Source: Saxidomus purpurata (taxonomy: Eukaryota; Mollusca; Bivalvia; Venerida; Veneridae). From it: 64,000 bases of DNA. Shown here in pieces: positions 12,861 through 27,800 of this stretch (position 1 is the stretch's first letter; every line of letters begins with the position of its first letter). Below the pieces are notes generated by a model that saw only the letters and a program-made list of their open reading frames with translations, ran no database searches and was not told where the DNA came from. A program made the translations under genes and the position numbers. Location of the stretch: assembly GCA_022818135.1 (NCBI GenBank), contig JAFMSR010000019.1:3391357-3455356 (forward strand). Reading direction: 5' to 3'.

Positions 12861-15800
12861 CTGAAAACTAACAGATACACATATTGAAAAGCATACATTG
12901 TTTATAAGTAGTGTCTGACATTATCTTAATGTGTATTCACTAAAGTCTTTAAAGCTGCTAGCTCTCAGATTTGGTTAAAAAATTAAAGTTCTTCAAACTG
13001 AAAATAACTTTTTTTAGAACATATCTAGTCATATTAAAAAGGTTCCAGTAAAACTTCCTGTAAAGTATATCTGTTAATTTGAAATGATACACTACTAAAT
13101 AATAAAGCGTTGCAAACGCTTTTAAAATTCCAGTTTAAACATATAGTGTAGCGGTGCCGTAAAACCAGCATTTCCAATCGATTTATGCAAATTCCTACCT
13201 AGATTTTTACTTCTTTTGTCGATTCTAGCCTTTAGTTTAATATTTATGTATTCGAATGTAATTTTTGAAAATCTTATTTTTTTTTCAACGATTACTGAGA
13301 GCAAGCAGTTTAAAAGCTGCTCGCTCTCAGATTTTAGTGAAAACAAAATTCGTCTGAAAATAAAATATTTTAGAACAAATAGTCAAATAAAAAGGTTCCA
13401 GTATAAATTCATTTAATGTATGTTTGTGAATTTAAAATTATACGCTTCAGAATTATAAAGCGTTACAAACGCTTTTGAAATTCCTATTTAAAATATAGTG
13501 AAGCGGTGCCGTTAAGCCAAGCTCACCATCATATTCAGCTGATTTTCTCAAATTGCTACCTAGAATTTTACTTGTGTTGTTGATTCTAGCAATTACTTTT
13601 ACATTGTATGTTTTAGGATATCATTTTGAAGAAATAAATTGTTTCACCGGAAACTTTGATCGAACAGCTTTAAAGGGGCTTCCGCTACATCTAGTACATT
13701 TTTGTAGATTATTATCTTCAAACATAAAGAATATGTTCAATGAACATAAATGATGAATAAATACAATTTTACAGAACAACATAACAATGTTTATCGAAAA
13801 TTTTCTCATTTTAGCACAAATAATAAGTACAAAAATGAATAAAGACCTTCTGCAATTTATCGCTACACACCTATAAATTGTACAACAATAACTTTACATA
13901 TATTATTGAATATTTTACGGTACTGCAACATATTTTAAAACGTTAATTATACCGATGATGACTGGAATATATAGCTTAAACTTGTAGGTTAATAATAATA
14001 CTTGCATACATCTTATTATTTATGCCTTTCTAGGAATTTCTTTGACAACACGAGTTAGTAAAAAAACAAAAATAATATCAAACAGGGAATGCCACGTACC
14101 AAAAACGCAGCCTCCCTCGTCGTTCCCTCGACATAGCTAGCATGCACTACACTATTTTTAGCTCACCTGAGCTGGCTCAGGGTGAGCTATTAGGATCGAT
14201 GAATGTCCGTCGTCCGTCGGACGTCGGACGTCGTCCGTCCACATTTAGTTCGTTAACACTCTAGTGGTCACATTTTTTCCTCAGTTGTCACGAAACTTGG
14301 TCAGGATGTTTGTCCCAGTAATTACTCGGACGAGTTCGAATATGGGTCATCTGGGGTCAAAAACTAGGTCACAGAGCCCAAAAATAGAAAAATCTTGTTA
14401 AGGCTCTAGAGGCTACTGTTTCAGTCCAAATATCCTGGCAATTTGTCAGAAAGGTTGTTTCTATGATTTCTAGCTCAAGTTTTAATATGGGTCACTTGGG
14501 GTCAAAAACTAGGTCACACAGCCCAAATGTGGAAAAACCTTGTTAACACTCTAGAGGTAACATTTTCAGCCCAAATATCCTGGAAATTTGTCAGAAAGGT
14601 TGTTAAGTTGATTTCTAGCCCAAGTTCGAATATGGGTCATCTGGGGTCAAAAACTAGGTCACAGCCCAAATATGGAAAAACCTTGTTAACACTCTAGATG
14701 TTACATTTTCAGCCCAGATATCCTTGAAATTTGTCAGAAAGTGCAGATCATGATCAGACAGCTAAATTATGAAAGTGCAGATCATGATCAGACAGCTAAA
14801 TAATGCATAGCAAACAGTGCAGATCATGATCAGACAGCAAAAAATAAAAGCTGACAGTGCAGATCATGACCAGCCAACATACAATGAATAGCTTACAGTG
14901 CAGATCATGATCAGACAGCAAAAATATGAATAGCCAACAGTGCAGATCATGATCAGACAGCAAAATAATGAGGCCTAGAGCTTAGATATTCAGCATGTGG
15001 CAATAATTGACTCTCTACCAAGATTGTTCAAATCCTGACCTCAGGGTCAAAATTAACCCTGCCTGGGGGGGGTCTTTTGATTTTACATAGGCTTATTAAG
15101 AGGATATCATGAGCCAAAGGTAAAAATTGATCCTTTCTGCTATTAATAACCTTTTTATTTTTGCCAATGGTAGACAGGTGAGCGATACAGGGCCATCATG
15201 GCCCTCTTGTTTATTGTACTATTCTCTTTTCTAATGCGCTACTCTTTTCTTCAATGGAATACTTTTGTTTTCAATGCAATACCTTTTTTTAAATTGCACT
15301 TCTCTTTTTTATGTCGTGCCCACGACTTAATAACTCGTTACCACGACGTACTAATTCGTTCCCTCTGTATAAAAAAGTTTTTATTAAAAAAAAATTGAAA
15401 GTGGTTTGTGATTTTCTTAATTTCGTACAAAATGTAAATACTCAAAGGCAAAAGAAACGGAACTTTTTCAATTTATTATAATTTCTAGTAAAAGTAGATC
15501 TATTCAGGTAAAATACATATATTTACAACTAAATTAAATACAAAAATAGCGACATTATGAAACCGACTAAAAAATATATGTATCACAGAATGTTTAAAAG
15601 GGCACTCCCTACATCTAGCATATTATATTCTCGAAACATAGATTACGTAACATGATAAATAAATACAATTTCAAAGAAAAACCTATAGCAAAAAATGCCT
15701 CATGTTTCTACTATTAATCAATATAGAGGCCTTCTGTAATAAATCGCATCCACCCATTTATTGTACAACAACAACTCTACATAGATTATTGAATGGTTTA

Positions 15801-18800
15801 CGGTACTGCAGCATATTTAAAACCGCTGATTTTATCGATGATGACTGGGAATGCATAGTTGAAACATTTAGGTTGAGTTATTATACTTCCAAAGATGATA
15901 TTATTTATGTTTTGGAGGTTATTTAGTTTGACATCAGTTATATGGTATGTCCCTTAAAATAAACACATGCATTTTATGTCACAGATTAAGTTTCACAATT
16001 AATAATCACTATTCACTTACACTTTTCATCAAGATTGTAAAATTCCTTAAAAGGCTCCATCTACATCAAATGACTATTAACTAATTCGTTGACTTTACAA
16101 GTGTTTTCAATTTATACCTACATCGCGTCGCCTTATTTCCAGAACCCCGTAAGTCGGTTTTTTGACATTTTGACATTTTGGTACCGTTGTACACGTCTCA
16201 TCAAGCTCTTTATGATGGCGTAGTCTGTTTTCTTATGGAACTAATATAACTCGGTTAAAAGCTAATTCCATAAACCCGTAAGTCACTGACTTTCATTGGA
16301 GTTTCAAACTTCAAAATCGATTTTCTCAAAACTTAAAAAATTGACTTACGGGTTTCTGGAAAAAAGGCGACGATCGGTCTCATCAAGCACACAAATTTTA
16401 ACTTCGCTGTGTTAAAGTTGCGTTTCTTTCACTGGTCAGTATATTTGAACTTTCTTAAGGTTAATGTTAAGTGTTTGAAATGATCCTCAACAAAAGTGTT
16501 TGAAATGATCCCCAACATGCATTTTGTACTTGATAAACAAAATAGTCTCTTTTTTCATATACCAAATTGTTCAGAAAAGGCCGTTGAAGTTTCCAATGTA
16601 AATATTTGGTTCATACATGTTTTTTTGCTTCCAGTACATAACTTACTTTGTACTTGGGGAACCGAAATGTATAAAGCATCTCACTCTTTAATTCAAAATA
16701 ATTGTTTTCAAAAGTTAAAATTGTTATGTGTACAATTTGCTTATCTAGGTAGTCCGAATAGTGAAATGGAAGATGATTGTATTTTTATATGGTCAGACCC
16801 AAGGCTCATGTTTGGAGTAATCAACCAACTCCTGGTGAAATTTAAACCAACACTGACTGTTTAAAAATATCTGGAAAAACTCAAATTGAAAGTGAAAATG
16901 GAACTGTCAACTTCACATAAATTGCTGGTTTTAGCATTGAACTATTATTATTGGTTTTCATTACTCGGAGTACCTAGATAAGTATACTGCACACATGATA
17001 ATAATACATTTTGAGAAATAATATTCAAAAAAAGAAGTTAAGTGTTTTCTACATGAATGCCTATATGAACTCAAAGTATGTGATGTTTTAAACACAAACA
17101 GTTCTTAACTAAACAGTCATTACAGAAAGTTTTTACTGCTTCTTCTGAACATTTCTGTCCATGGAATATATGACTACTTTGCTAATAAGGTAAATCAAAT
17201 TGAAGAGAAAAATTCATGTTGAGGACCAGTAGATAAATGAAAGCTTGCAACTGCTTATATCTTCTAGTACAATAGTTTAAGCTGATTCAAATAGAAGCTA
17301 ATCTATATATTCTTGGTATCATTGAGCAAGGTGCACTCTGATGAAAAGGGGAGTTAGTAATATTCTGGTAAATGCCGTTTCATTTTTCTGAAAAGTGTAT
17401 GCATTCTGGAAATGTTGTATTCAATGGGGTATTAGACAGCTTCAGTATTTCTATATTATGTATCAGTATTTGACAATGCAGTTGTTATGTTTTACAAGTT
17501 TAGATAGTGCATGTCTTCTTACATGTATGTATATACTGTTTACAGACATTAACTTTCACACTTTAAAACTGAGCAAGTAATAAAAGGAAGTTCTTAAATA
17601 ACCTTATCAAAGAAAAATTAAAACTGCATGTGTACACGCTGTACTACTGACAAATTGGAATAAACTATTGTAATTGTAAATATTTTTTCTAAATCTTTAT
17701 ATTTTTGTGTCGCCCTTTCGGAGAAAAGGCGATACATAGGGATCGCTTTGTCCGTCCGTCCGTCCGTCGGTCCGTCCGTCACACAAACTTAACGTTGGCT
17801 ATAACTTTGCCATTTCTTAAGATTTCTTCATCAAACTTTACAATTGTATTGCTTATGACAAAAGGGTCACGATGCTGCCAAATTGTGTAGGTCAAGGTCA
17901 TATTTGAGAGAGTTATGTCCCTTTTTGTACTTAGATTTTGTCACGAAAACTTAACGTTGGCTATAACTTTGCCATTTCTTAAGATTTCTTCATCAAACTT
18001 TCAAATTGTATTGCTTATGACATAAGGGTCGTGATGCCGCCAAAGTTTGTAGGTGAATGTCATATTTGATAGAGTTATGCCCTATTTTATACTTAGATTT
18101 TTGCTATTATTTTGCCATTTCTTAAGATTTCTTTATCAAACTTTACGATTGTATTGCTTATGTCAAAAGGTTTGTGATGCCGCCAAATTTTGTAGGTCAA
18201 GGTCTTTTTTGACATAGTTATGCCCCTTTTTGAACTTAGATTTTGTCACGAAAACTTAATGTTGGCTATAACTTTGCCATTTCTTAAGATTTCTTCATCA
18301 AACTTTCAAATTGTATTGCTTATGGCATAAGGGTCATGATGCCGCCAAAGTTAGTTGGTCAAGGTCATATTTGACAGAGTTATGCCCCTTTTTACACTTA
18401 GATTTTGTCCCAAATTTTTGGTTATTCTGACAAAGCATAAGAGGGCGACACAAGTGTTCTACTGAACACCCATCTAGTAATAAAACATACAAAACGACAT
18501 ACAAGGAAAAGAATTCCCCTTGAAAGTGTTTTGAAGATTACGGGTGCTTTTTAAGATGTAGACGATGCAATTATACAAGTGTAGTCAAAGATGGGAAACA
18601 TTTTATTCGTCCGTTATTCAGACAGCAGGTTTTGATTTATTCACAATGTATACCTTAGATACGTGTTGATAATAAAAGTAGTAACTGCAGTTTATTTGAA
18701 CAACTACATTTCGTATAATTCGTTTAAGGAAATGTATATACGTCGAGACATTATGATTCACATTCTGTGTCAAGTAAAGAACACAAAACACCAATATAAA

Positions 18801-21800
18801 TATACATACTATGTAAAGAATCCGTTGTCTGTCCTAGGTGAAGGGTGAAGTCCGGACCGGGTGAGAGATAAAAGTTTTCAATTTTTTCAAAGGCTCTTGT
18901 TCCATTGGCGGACTCTAGATCGATACGTAGATCTGTTTGTCCTTGATCTGCTACTTCCTGGATGTAATTCAGACCTGCATTCGAAACAATGTCATTGTAG
19001 ATGAAAATATATAATATAATTAATGCTTTTGTAACTATTTTGAAAACAACAAATATTTATGGATATAACTGTCCCCGGGTATGTGATAAACAGGTGCGCG
19101 TTCAGCATATAACATAACTTCTCTATAGAACCATATTATATAAACAGTGTTTCATACCTAGCCAAAATTCTGTGTTCAAATTACCGAATCCGTGTTCATA
19201 TTCGGTAAAGTTTCTGTAGAAATCCACTGATCCATTGAAACGATACTGAAATACCTATTTAAAAATAAAAGGTCTTTATAATATTGCTATCGTAATAATC
19301 TGAACTAAATACAGTAAACTCCCTAAAAACCAGAAGTCCCGTAATTTCTTATAATAAATTCAATGTATAAAACTCTCAGAATACTGGACTCTCAGAATTC
19401 TTGATTCCGGACGATGTTTTGCGGATTCTTAACGATTTTGAACGATATTTTATTTCTGAAAACCTGACGCTACATGTCATTTTCAAGTGTCAGCAGTTTT
19501 ACTGTGTATTCACGATTCGGCCATATGGTTGGATATCATCAACTCAGCACAGGTGTCGTTTTCAATTGTAAAGATAATAGTAAAAGATAAACAAGGTTTT
19601 ATATTGGTGAAACTAAACAAATGTTATTTTAACATGGAGCATGATATTTGTTTGTGTTTTGCATATATCCCACAAGTGAATCTGTATATTTTAAATCACA
19701 TGATATTGGTTTTTTGAAAAACTTGAAAAAGATGTAAATAAATACTCAAAGTATGGCAAAAAAACAAAAATAATATCAAACAGGGAATGCAAAACTTGTA
19801 TCAATGGCGATATAAATGCACGGACTAGCAATCGTGACGATTTTATTGAACCAGTTGATTTATTTGATAATTATTTAAATACGTTATATACAGAATCAGA
19901 GGAGTGTTCGTTTATTATTGAGAAAAGAATTAGCGAAGGTAGTATATGCAATTCATCAGGGTTGAAATTATTAGATATTTGTAAAAACACTGATTTGAGA
20001 ATATTAAATGGTCGGGTTGGTGATGACCGTAACATTGGGCATTTTACATTTTTATCAAATATCGGTAGAAGCGTCATAGATTATGCTCTCGCTTCGTTTC
20101 ATTTGTTTACAGTAATAAGTAATTCTATTGTACATGGTATGTTTTCATTTTCTTCACATGTACCATACAATTTAATTTATCGGTACAGAACAATAAAAAC
20201 ACAAATGTATGCAAAAAATCTGGTGAATGTAAACTTGTTTGGGATGTTAATAATATTGATCAGTACAATAGTTTGTTGTTAAATGAATCACACAACGTGA
20301 ACAATATTGTTTTTTAAATATTATTTCATCTGATGTCACAGTAACTGATGGTATCAATACATTTGGAAACATACTGTGTGATACCGCGTTTAAAGTATTC
20401 GGTGTAAACAAAGCGTAACGTGTAAAAACAATACAAAGCGGACTAATCCGTGGTTCACGGGTGATTGTCATTCTGCAAAGTCTGAATTAAATCGTGCAAA
20501 TAAGATGTATCGCAGACAGAGAATATATGAAAAGTATTGCGTGGTAATCGGTAAACGACGTTATTATAGAAAAGTTAAGAGAATTGCTAAAAATTCAAAT
20601 AAAAATAAACAGAAAGCTGATTTACATAAAGCTGCAAAAGATAGTCCTAAAGAATTTTGGGATCTGATTAGAAAGTACAGGAATAATCTAAAACTAATAA
20701 TAATTTGACTGCAACTGATTTTAATGAACATATTAAAAATTTATTTATCAGTGATATTGTATACATTGACCAAGACGTAGAAAATGTAGTTAATCAGGAT
20801 GAATTTCACATTAATGCTATAAACCAATTAGATTGTAACTTGAAGTGAAAACTGCTATTGGAAATATCAAACGACAAAAAAGTGCTGGTGTAGATTTGTT
20901 AATCCCAGAAATATTTATAGATTCTAAACATATCTTGTCTCCAATTTTATGCAGAATGTTTAACTATATATATATATTAACGGTGTTTATCCGGAATCTT
21001 GGAAAAAGGGCATTTTAGTGCCATTTCCAAAGAAAGGTGATCAAAATGATGTTGACAATTACAGAGGCATAACGTTAACAAGTTTTTTTTTCAAAAATAT
21101 TTTCACAGCTATTAAATAACAGAGCTCGAAAACTCGTTGAAGACAATAAAATTTTAACAGAATGTCAATTTGTTTTCAGACAAAAGCGAAGCACTGCTGA
21201 TTGTATATTTGTCTTACATTCTCTTATTAATAGAGTAATACAACACGAAAGAAAAACATTATACTGTGCACTTGTGGATTTCAAAAGAACTTTCGATATG
21301 GTATATAAGAATGGAATTTGGTTTCAACTTACGCAATATAATTTATCTTCAAAATTTGTCAAAATGCTAAAGTCTATGTATAGCTCTATCAGAACATGTG
21401 TTAGAGTAGATGGTAATCTTACTGAGTATTTCGACAGCTATATGGGAGTAAAACAAGGTGAAACGTTGTCTGCCTTGTTGTTCATACTATTTATAAATGA
21501 CATGGAAAATTATATGTTAGATAATAGTGCTGATGTAATATCATTAGATGAAATGCAAATATTCATGCTATTGTTTTCTGATGATACCGTACTGTTTTCT
21601 TATTCCGCAAAGGGGTTACAAATTTTATTAAATAAACTCAAAAAAACAAAAATAATATCAAACAATATTGTTTATTGTTGAAAATGGAATTTAACTGTGA
21701 ACACATCTAAAGCAGTTGCTATTGTAAGTTAATTAGGAAACAGACATGAAAACGTTGATTTTTATTATGACAATGTTAAACTAAATATTGTAAATAAATT

Positions 21801-24800
21801 TTATTACCTGGGCGTAGTCTTGTCTGCAAATGAAAAATATTACACTGCCCAAAGATCCTTATCAGAGCAAGCTCTATGTGCTTTATTTACATTGAACTCT
21901 ATATTTGATGTTGTACCGCTTTGCGTTACCGAAAAATTGAAGTTATTTGACTCAATGATTTTACCTATCTTAAATTATGGTTGTGAGATATGGGGATGGA
22001 TTCCATCAAGCCCAATATATTGAAAAAGTAGATATAAAATTTCTTAAACAAATTTTACATGTTAGATATCAAACCGCTAATGCATCTGTATACGGTGAAC
22101 TTGGAACAGTACCATTACATGTTGTTAGAAAAAGTAGAATCCTGAAATACTGGTTTAAAATAGTTAATGCCCCTGATACACTAGTTTATAAATATTTCAT
22201 TGACCTGGTAAATAGTAGTATCCGAGGTTCTTGGGCTTCAGAGCATATAAAAAACGTTCTGGTAATAATTAATATCTATATATGTATAATGTCACAGCTA
22301 ATATGTCTAGTTTAAGTACAAATAATCCTGAGAAACAAGTTGATTTAATACCCTGGCCTCTCTAGTAAATAATGTAAATTAAACATATATCGGTACACAC
22401 GAAAATATCGTGCAGTAATTGATTTGCTTCAATCGAAATACTGCAATATACGGTAAATTTTCATTCCTTAGTATAACATAAAGGCAAAGACCAGAGTATC
22501 ATATCAATGAAGTTACTTTTTCATATTGTACACATGTATACATATATTTGTTCATGCTAGTAAAAATGCAAAACATTTACATTAACTCATGTATATCTAA
22601 TATTGTGTTGTAACCACTGTTATATATTATCATGCTCTTCTCATGTTTTGTAGCCGCCGATATATATATATATATATAGTAACGGCGACGAACATGTTTG
22701 TTGATAAGTTGAATAAATAAATTGAATTGAATTGGATTGAAAATTGAATTGATTTGAATTAAATTGAATTGAAATTGAAATTGAATTGTTACCATTTAGC
22801 GGTCGCGTGAAAAATACTTGTAGGTGTGATAGTAAAATTTGTCGACTACGATTAATTTTGCTTGAATAATTGTATAATTACGCCACTCATCAAATGCGGC
22901 CGTAACGTTTGATCTTTTGTTGTAGAGATATAGTTAAAGACAAACATTATTGTCATATTTTGTAACTATGCATCCCATTACCGCCGATTTCTTTGCTACG
23001 GTTTGTATTTACTTAAATAATTCAGGTCTTCATTCTGCATACCATTGGGTGTATCAAAAGGAGCAATGAAAAAATAAGAAGTTTCAGTAAAACATGATGT
23101 TAGATTTTGTTTTAAATCATTCTTAGGCTGCTTTCCCTTCTGTTTAGTCTTAAAATATGTCTAAACCTCCTTCTAAGCGTAGGAGAGTTGAATTGTCTCC
23201 CGAGAACAAAATTAAGATAATATGAACATTGAAGCTGTGGGGCTCGTTTTGGGGAGGCTGCGTTTTTGGTACGTGGCATTCCCTGTTTGGTATTATTTTT
23301 GTTTTTTTTGAAGGTATGCTTCAATAGAAATTATTTGAAATACTGTCGATCTGAATTTTATAGACTTATCTTTTTATTAAAATTATACACGAACAAATTA
23401 TGTATGGTTCTTGCTTAAGTGTATCTATGATTTTATTTTTCAGTCATTGTCAGAAAAATCTGGTGTCGGCAAATCTTCCGTGGGGGATATTATCAAAAAG
23501 AAAGACGTAATAAAAATCGCCTGGGAATCTAACATTTCGCCATAGAAAAACCGTTGTGCTTACGATGCCAAGCTAGACAAGTTGAATGAACGATTTGACA
23601 ATGGTTTTGTGTAGTACGCGCCAATAACTTACCTTTGTCTGGAGCTACCATTCAGGAGAAAGCTAAGAGTTTTGCTATTTAGTTAGGTGATAGTGATTGC
23701 AACGCTTCCAGTGGTTGGCTTAATAGATGGAGGAAGACACGTTATTTAGGTAAGGAGTTTAAAGCTTCTGGTGAAATTGCACGAGTAAATGCTGATGATG
23801 TTGCTGGTTTGAAGTCGCGTATTCCTGAATTCATTTGAGATTATGATGTTTTTGATTGTGATGAGACGGGTCTGTAATACCGTCGCGACCTTCCAGATAA
23901 AACATTATCAGCCAAGGGCTCTTCAACAAAAGGAAATAAAATATCAAAGGGTAGAATCACTGTTATATTTGCCTCTAGTGGGGAAAAGTTAAAACCTCTT
24001 ATTAGAAAATTTGAAAACCCTAGATGTTTTAGGAATGTAGACATGGGAAGGAAGGTGATTATAGCATGTCAAATGTGTGTGTCAAGTTTTTGACCAGTGT
24101 ATCAGAAAGACATTTAAAGCCCACTACATGAGCTATTTACTTAAATCGTTAATAAGCACAATGGATGACTGTGATAATATGGCAGAACTGTGTAAGAAAG
24201 TAAACCTTTTTGATGCCATAACTTGGACGGCGAAAGCTTGGGATCAAGTGAAGCAAGAAACAATTGTGAAATGTTTTGTGTCAGTAGGATTTTGCTATGA
24301 AAGTGATCTGCTACTGTTGCTGCCGCTGCTGATGATGATGGTGATGATGATAATGATGTACCATTGACAGCTTTAGTTAGGTTATGCAGATGTAGTAGAC
24401 AAACTTTTCTGATATTAACAATGATCTTCCCACAGAGGATGACACAGATCTGTGGAAATCAAACATACTTGAATCGATCCGTGGACAGGAGACAAATCAC
24501 AGACTGTGATGATTAAAGTGATTGTGAAGAATATGAAATTCCGCCCCCAGAAAGTGATATGACAAATCATGATTTTTAGGCTCTTTAATAAGAAAGAAGA
24601 ACTTTGCTCTGGAAAAGGACAATGATTTGTTGCAAGGACTTGTAATTTTCAATTAAAAGTGTCAGTCAAGAATTCAGATTCTGAGCAAAGTTTAACCTGT
24701 TGATAAGTTCCCTGAAAACCGGAACTCTCAGAATACCGGACTTTTTCCAATGTCCGGACATGGCCCGGTTTTCAGTAAGATTACTGTATATAATTTTATC

Positions 24801-27800
24801 AGCCTAGCCTTAGTAACCATCCAGCTTGGCCAGTTTTGAACTTAACCTAGGGCGAATATATGAGCATGTTCACATATATTGTAATCTGTAACAATATATT
24901 CATTGACTGTGATTGGTAGAACTCGGTATATCAGGTTATATATACTGGACGTGGAAAACAAAATTTCGCATCGTCAACCTGTCAAAAGTGTCAATCAATA
25001 TACACAAACAGTCTGTGTTTTAATGTATTATATAGATAATCGTTTTAAAGATTTGGGTGAGGATCGGGCCTTGATATGCAAGTAAGACATGTGTTTACCT
25101 CATAATCAGTATCACGATTAGCAAGCATAACGGCTCCTCATTGCAAAAACTACAACACTTGCTGATTCAGTCTGCGTTTTGCTACATTTTGTATATTTAG
25201 CAAAACTAGCATTACGATCACTAAAATTGGATTCATCGCGTCACCTTTGGGGAGAAAATCCATGAGAACGGAATTCGCACGGAAGATGTGTAGGTTTCGC
25301 TTCATGGGGGTAGGTATATTAACTCCTGATTTTTTTCCGTCACAAATGTTTGGTAGACCACAATAAATCGAAATGCCTATATTTTATGTGGTATTAGCGA
25401 TCGAACCACAAAGTATAGGCAGTGTCCCAAAACAGTCCGGTTCTATAGTTCTGGAAAGTCTCCGTGGTCGAGGGGTTAGATTCACTGACTTAAAATACGG
25501 TCACTGTAACTTATGATCAATTTAGGGTCCTAGGTTAGATTTCTGCTACCGACCATGCCTCTTTTTGTGAGAATGATTGAAGTTTCTTCCTGGAGAATAG
25601 CGATCTAGTAATGTTTTTTCTCGGAGACGATGGTTAGGTAAATTGGCTAACTGTAAAATGACCAAAATACATTGAAACGACGGGCATTAAACTAATATAA
25701 CAAATACGACAATCTATGATTTTGCATTTGAAGCGATTGAATTCAGTTTGTATAGGAACTAATACTAATTTAAACTTTGGACGACTAAAAGAAACACTTG
25801 ATTTTATGTTGCTAGCAGTAACACAAGGAGAAGTGAAATTAAAAGTGTATACATGTATTATTATTATTTTGCGATATAATTTTTTGAACGTTGATTTTTC
25901 TGTCTTGTTTTCAGGCTTTAACGCAGTTAAAACTAAAATTTAATTGCGAACCTACGCGATAAATGTATGCAATGTACATATATCTTTACTCAATTTATAT
26001 AAAATATATGCTTAATGTGTTTAAGAGTAATGCAAGCAGATTAGTTACCAGAGCAGGTCTCATGGCTATCTTCATTCATTTTTCAAACATATTCTGTGTC
26101 TACCTGAAATATGTACTGCAGTACTCGTATTAAGAGCACCTAACTTATTCACTTGATTATTATTTGTTTGATGCCTATGACATATCCAACAGGAACTTAA
26201 CATTCAGTCTTGTGAGAAACATGCACACAATTTTCTAAATAAATTGATTGCTATGAAAAGTACATTTAAACATTATTTACAAAGCCTAGCATTTGCAAAA
26301 TATAGTTAGTTAAGACCGTGATTATTTATATTTAACACCTACCATTTAGAAGCAGTGATCTTGATATAAAAAGTAAAGCTTTTATATTTACCATTTCATC
26401 CTTAATCTCTGAATGCATTGTATATCCTTTATATACTAAGTCCTATTGTATTTAATAATTAAAATAATATCTCATTCTGATTTTTTTACATGTATAATTA
26501 TTTAGCAGTTGTCAAGGCAAAATACTTCGCGAAATCTGATAAATACAATGTGATGTATGGTATTCAGTTCACTTTTATTTTCTGCTTTATCACAGTTATT
26601 TTCAATATTCTCTGTAACAGGGCCATTTTTACCTTTCGTGAACATTGTGCTTTAACTTAGATGTGTTAGCTGAAACTTGTTCACGCATTTTCAGTTAGTT
26701 CTATATCCTGAACAATACTGACTACGCTTAATGTTCTACCAATACAGTGTCGAAATTAAACATGCAGCTGAAACGCCGTTGTTTTCTCTGTACTTATAGT
26801 TACATATTAATACCATCCAGGACCAACAACCGAGTAAAAGACGTTTACAAACACAGAAGTTCCATGCAGGATTTATTACTTTAGAACTTACTTATCCTTT
26901 TATTCTGTATTCATAGTTTTTTATCAGCACATAAGCGATTAAGAGCTAACTGAGCATGGACCACGCGCAACGCGATAGGAAGCGACGTAGTTTTGGCAGC
27001 GATGGACCTTTATGCTTGTTCATCGTGAATTTACTCCATCCGAATTATCATCAGATCAACTGTCTAATGAAGTATATCACGAAGGTGGTAGTTGTACACC
27101 ACTGTACATGTCGGGTGATCAGTTTATTGTGACGTGTATGTAAATTTCGCAGCTGGGTATGCACGACTTACGTTTTATTTGGTAACCAAGCCAAAACATA
27201 TCGATGCGCAGTGTGAAGAAATAAGACAACATAGACATTTGTTTTTAAATCAGAATATCTAAGACATAATAATATATATCCGCTGTAATTTTCTTCCGGA
27301 TAACGTACCGTCCAGCCCCCTCCATCTGTCGTCATGTCACAATATATCTGGATGTTTTGGTTAGTTTTCCACGTGACTATTGTATAAACACCATCACTTC
27401 TTTCCCCACCAACATGATATAGATCATAGCAATCTGTTAGCACTGAAATCATTAACTTTATATAGTAAAATGGTATGCTTTTACTTTCATAATATACGGA
27501 ATAAGTTAGATTGTGCTACATTTTATTCTGCCATTTATTCACTTCGTCAATTCAAACACTTTAAAAATTGTCATATTCATGTCAATAATATATTTATAAT
27601 AAGCGAATACTTTGTTTTGCATTGTTTTTTATTCAGATACGTCAAGTTTACAGTAATAACACTAAATCAGGCCTTTCCACCAACAGTGCAACTTTGACCA
27701 ACACGCTGTCTCACCGTGAACAAAAAGCGGTAGGCAGGGCAATAGTATCATATATATAAATATACATGTAACTGAACTCGACATACACAAAATAATGAAT

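Larger units (their letters stand above)
19312..24786 (+). mobile_element. Degraded Tigger/pogo-type DNA transposon with nested LINE
   Basis: TA dinucleotides flank termini that start CAGTAAACTCCCTAAAAACC on the left and, inverted, CAGTAATCTTACTGAAAACC on the right. A second GGACT/CTCAGAATA motif repeats inside both ends. The interior carries a broken pogo-type transposase (23157-24680) and a nested LINE (19791-22795). The element sits in intron 10 of the minus-strand gene, 57 bp from the exon 11 acceptor. Confidence 0.75.

Noticed and set aside
16496..16864. 122-codon plus-strand open frame
   Set aside because: No recognisable domain, lies inside an intron on the opposite strand, composition like the surrounding AT-rich DNA, no splice or repeat support.
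23310..23445. Possible intron in the Tigger transposase, ending TTTTTCAG
   Set aside because: No matching donor at the left side and the interruption contains a member of the short insertion family, so an insertion is the simpler reading.
25459..25560. Possible tRNA gene
   Set aside because: The B box is decayed and an overlong central region precedes a SINE-type 3' body.
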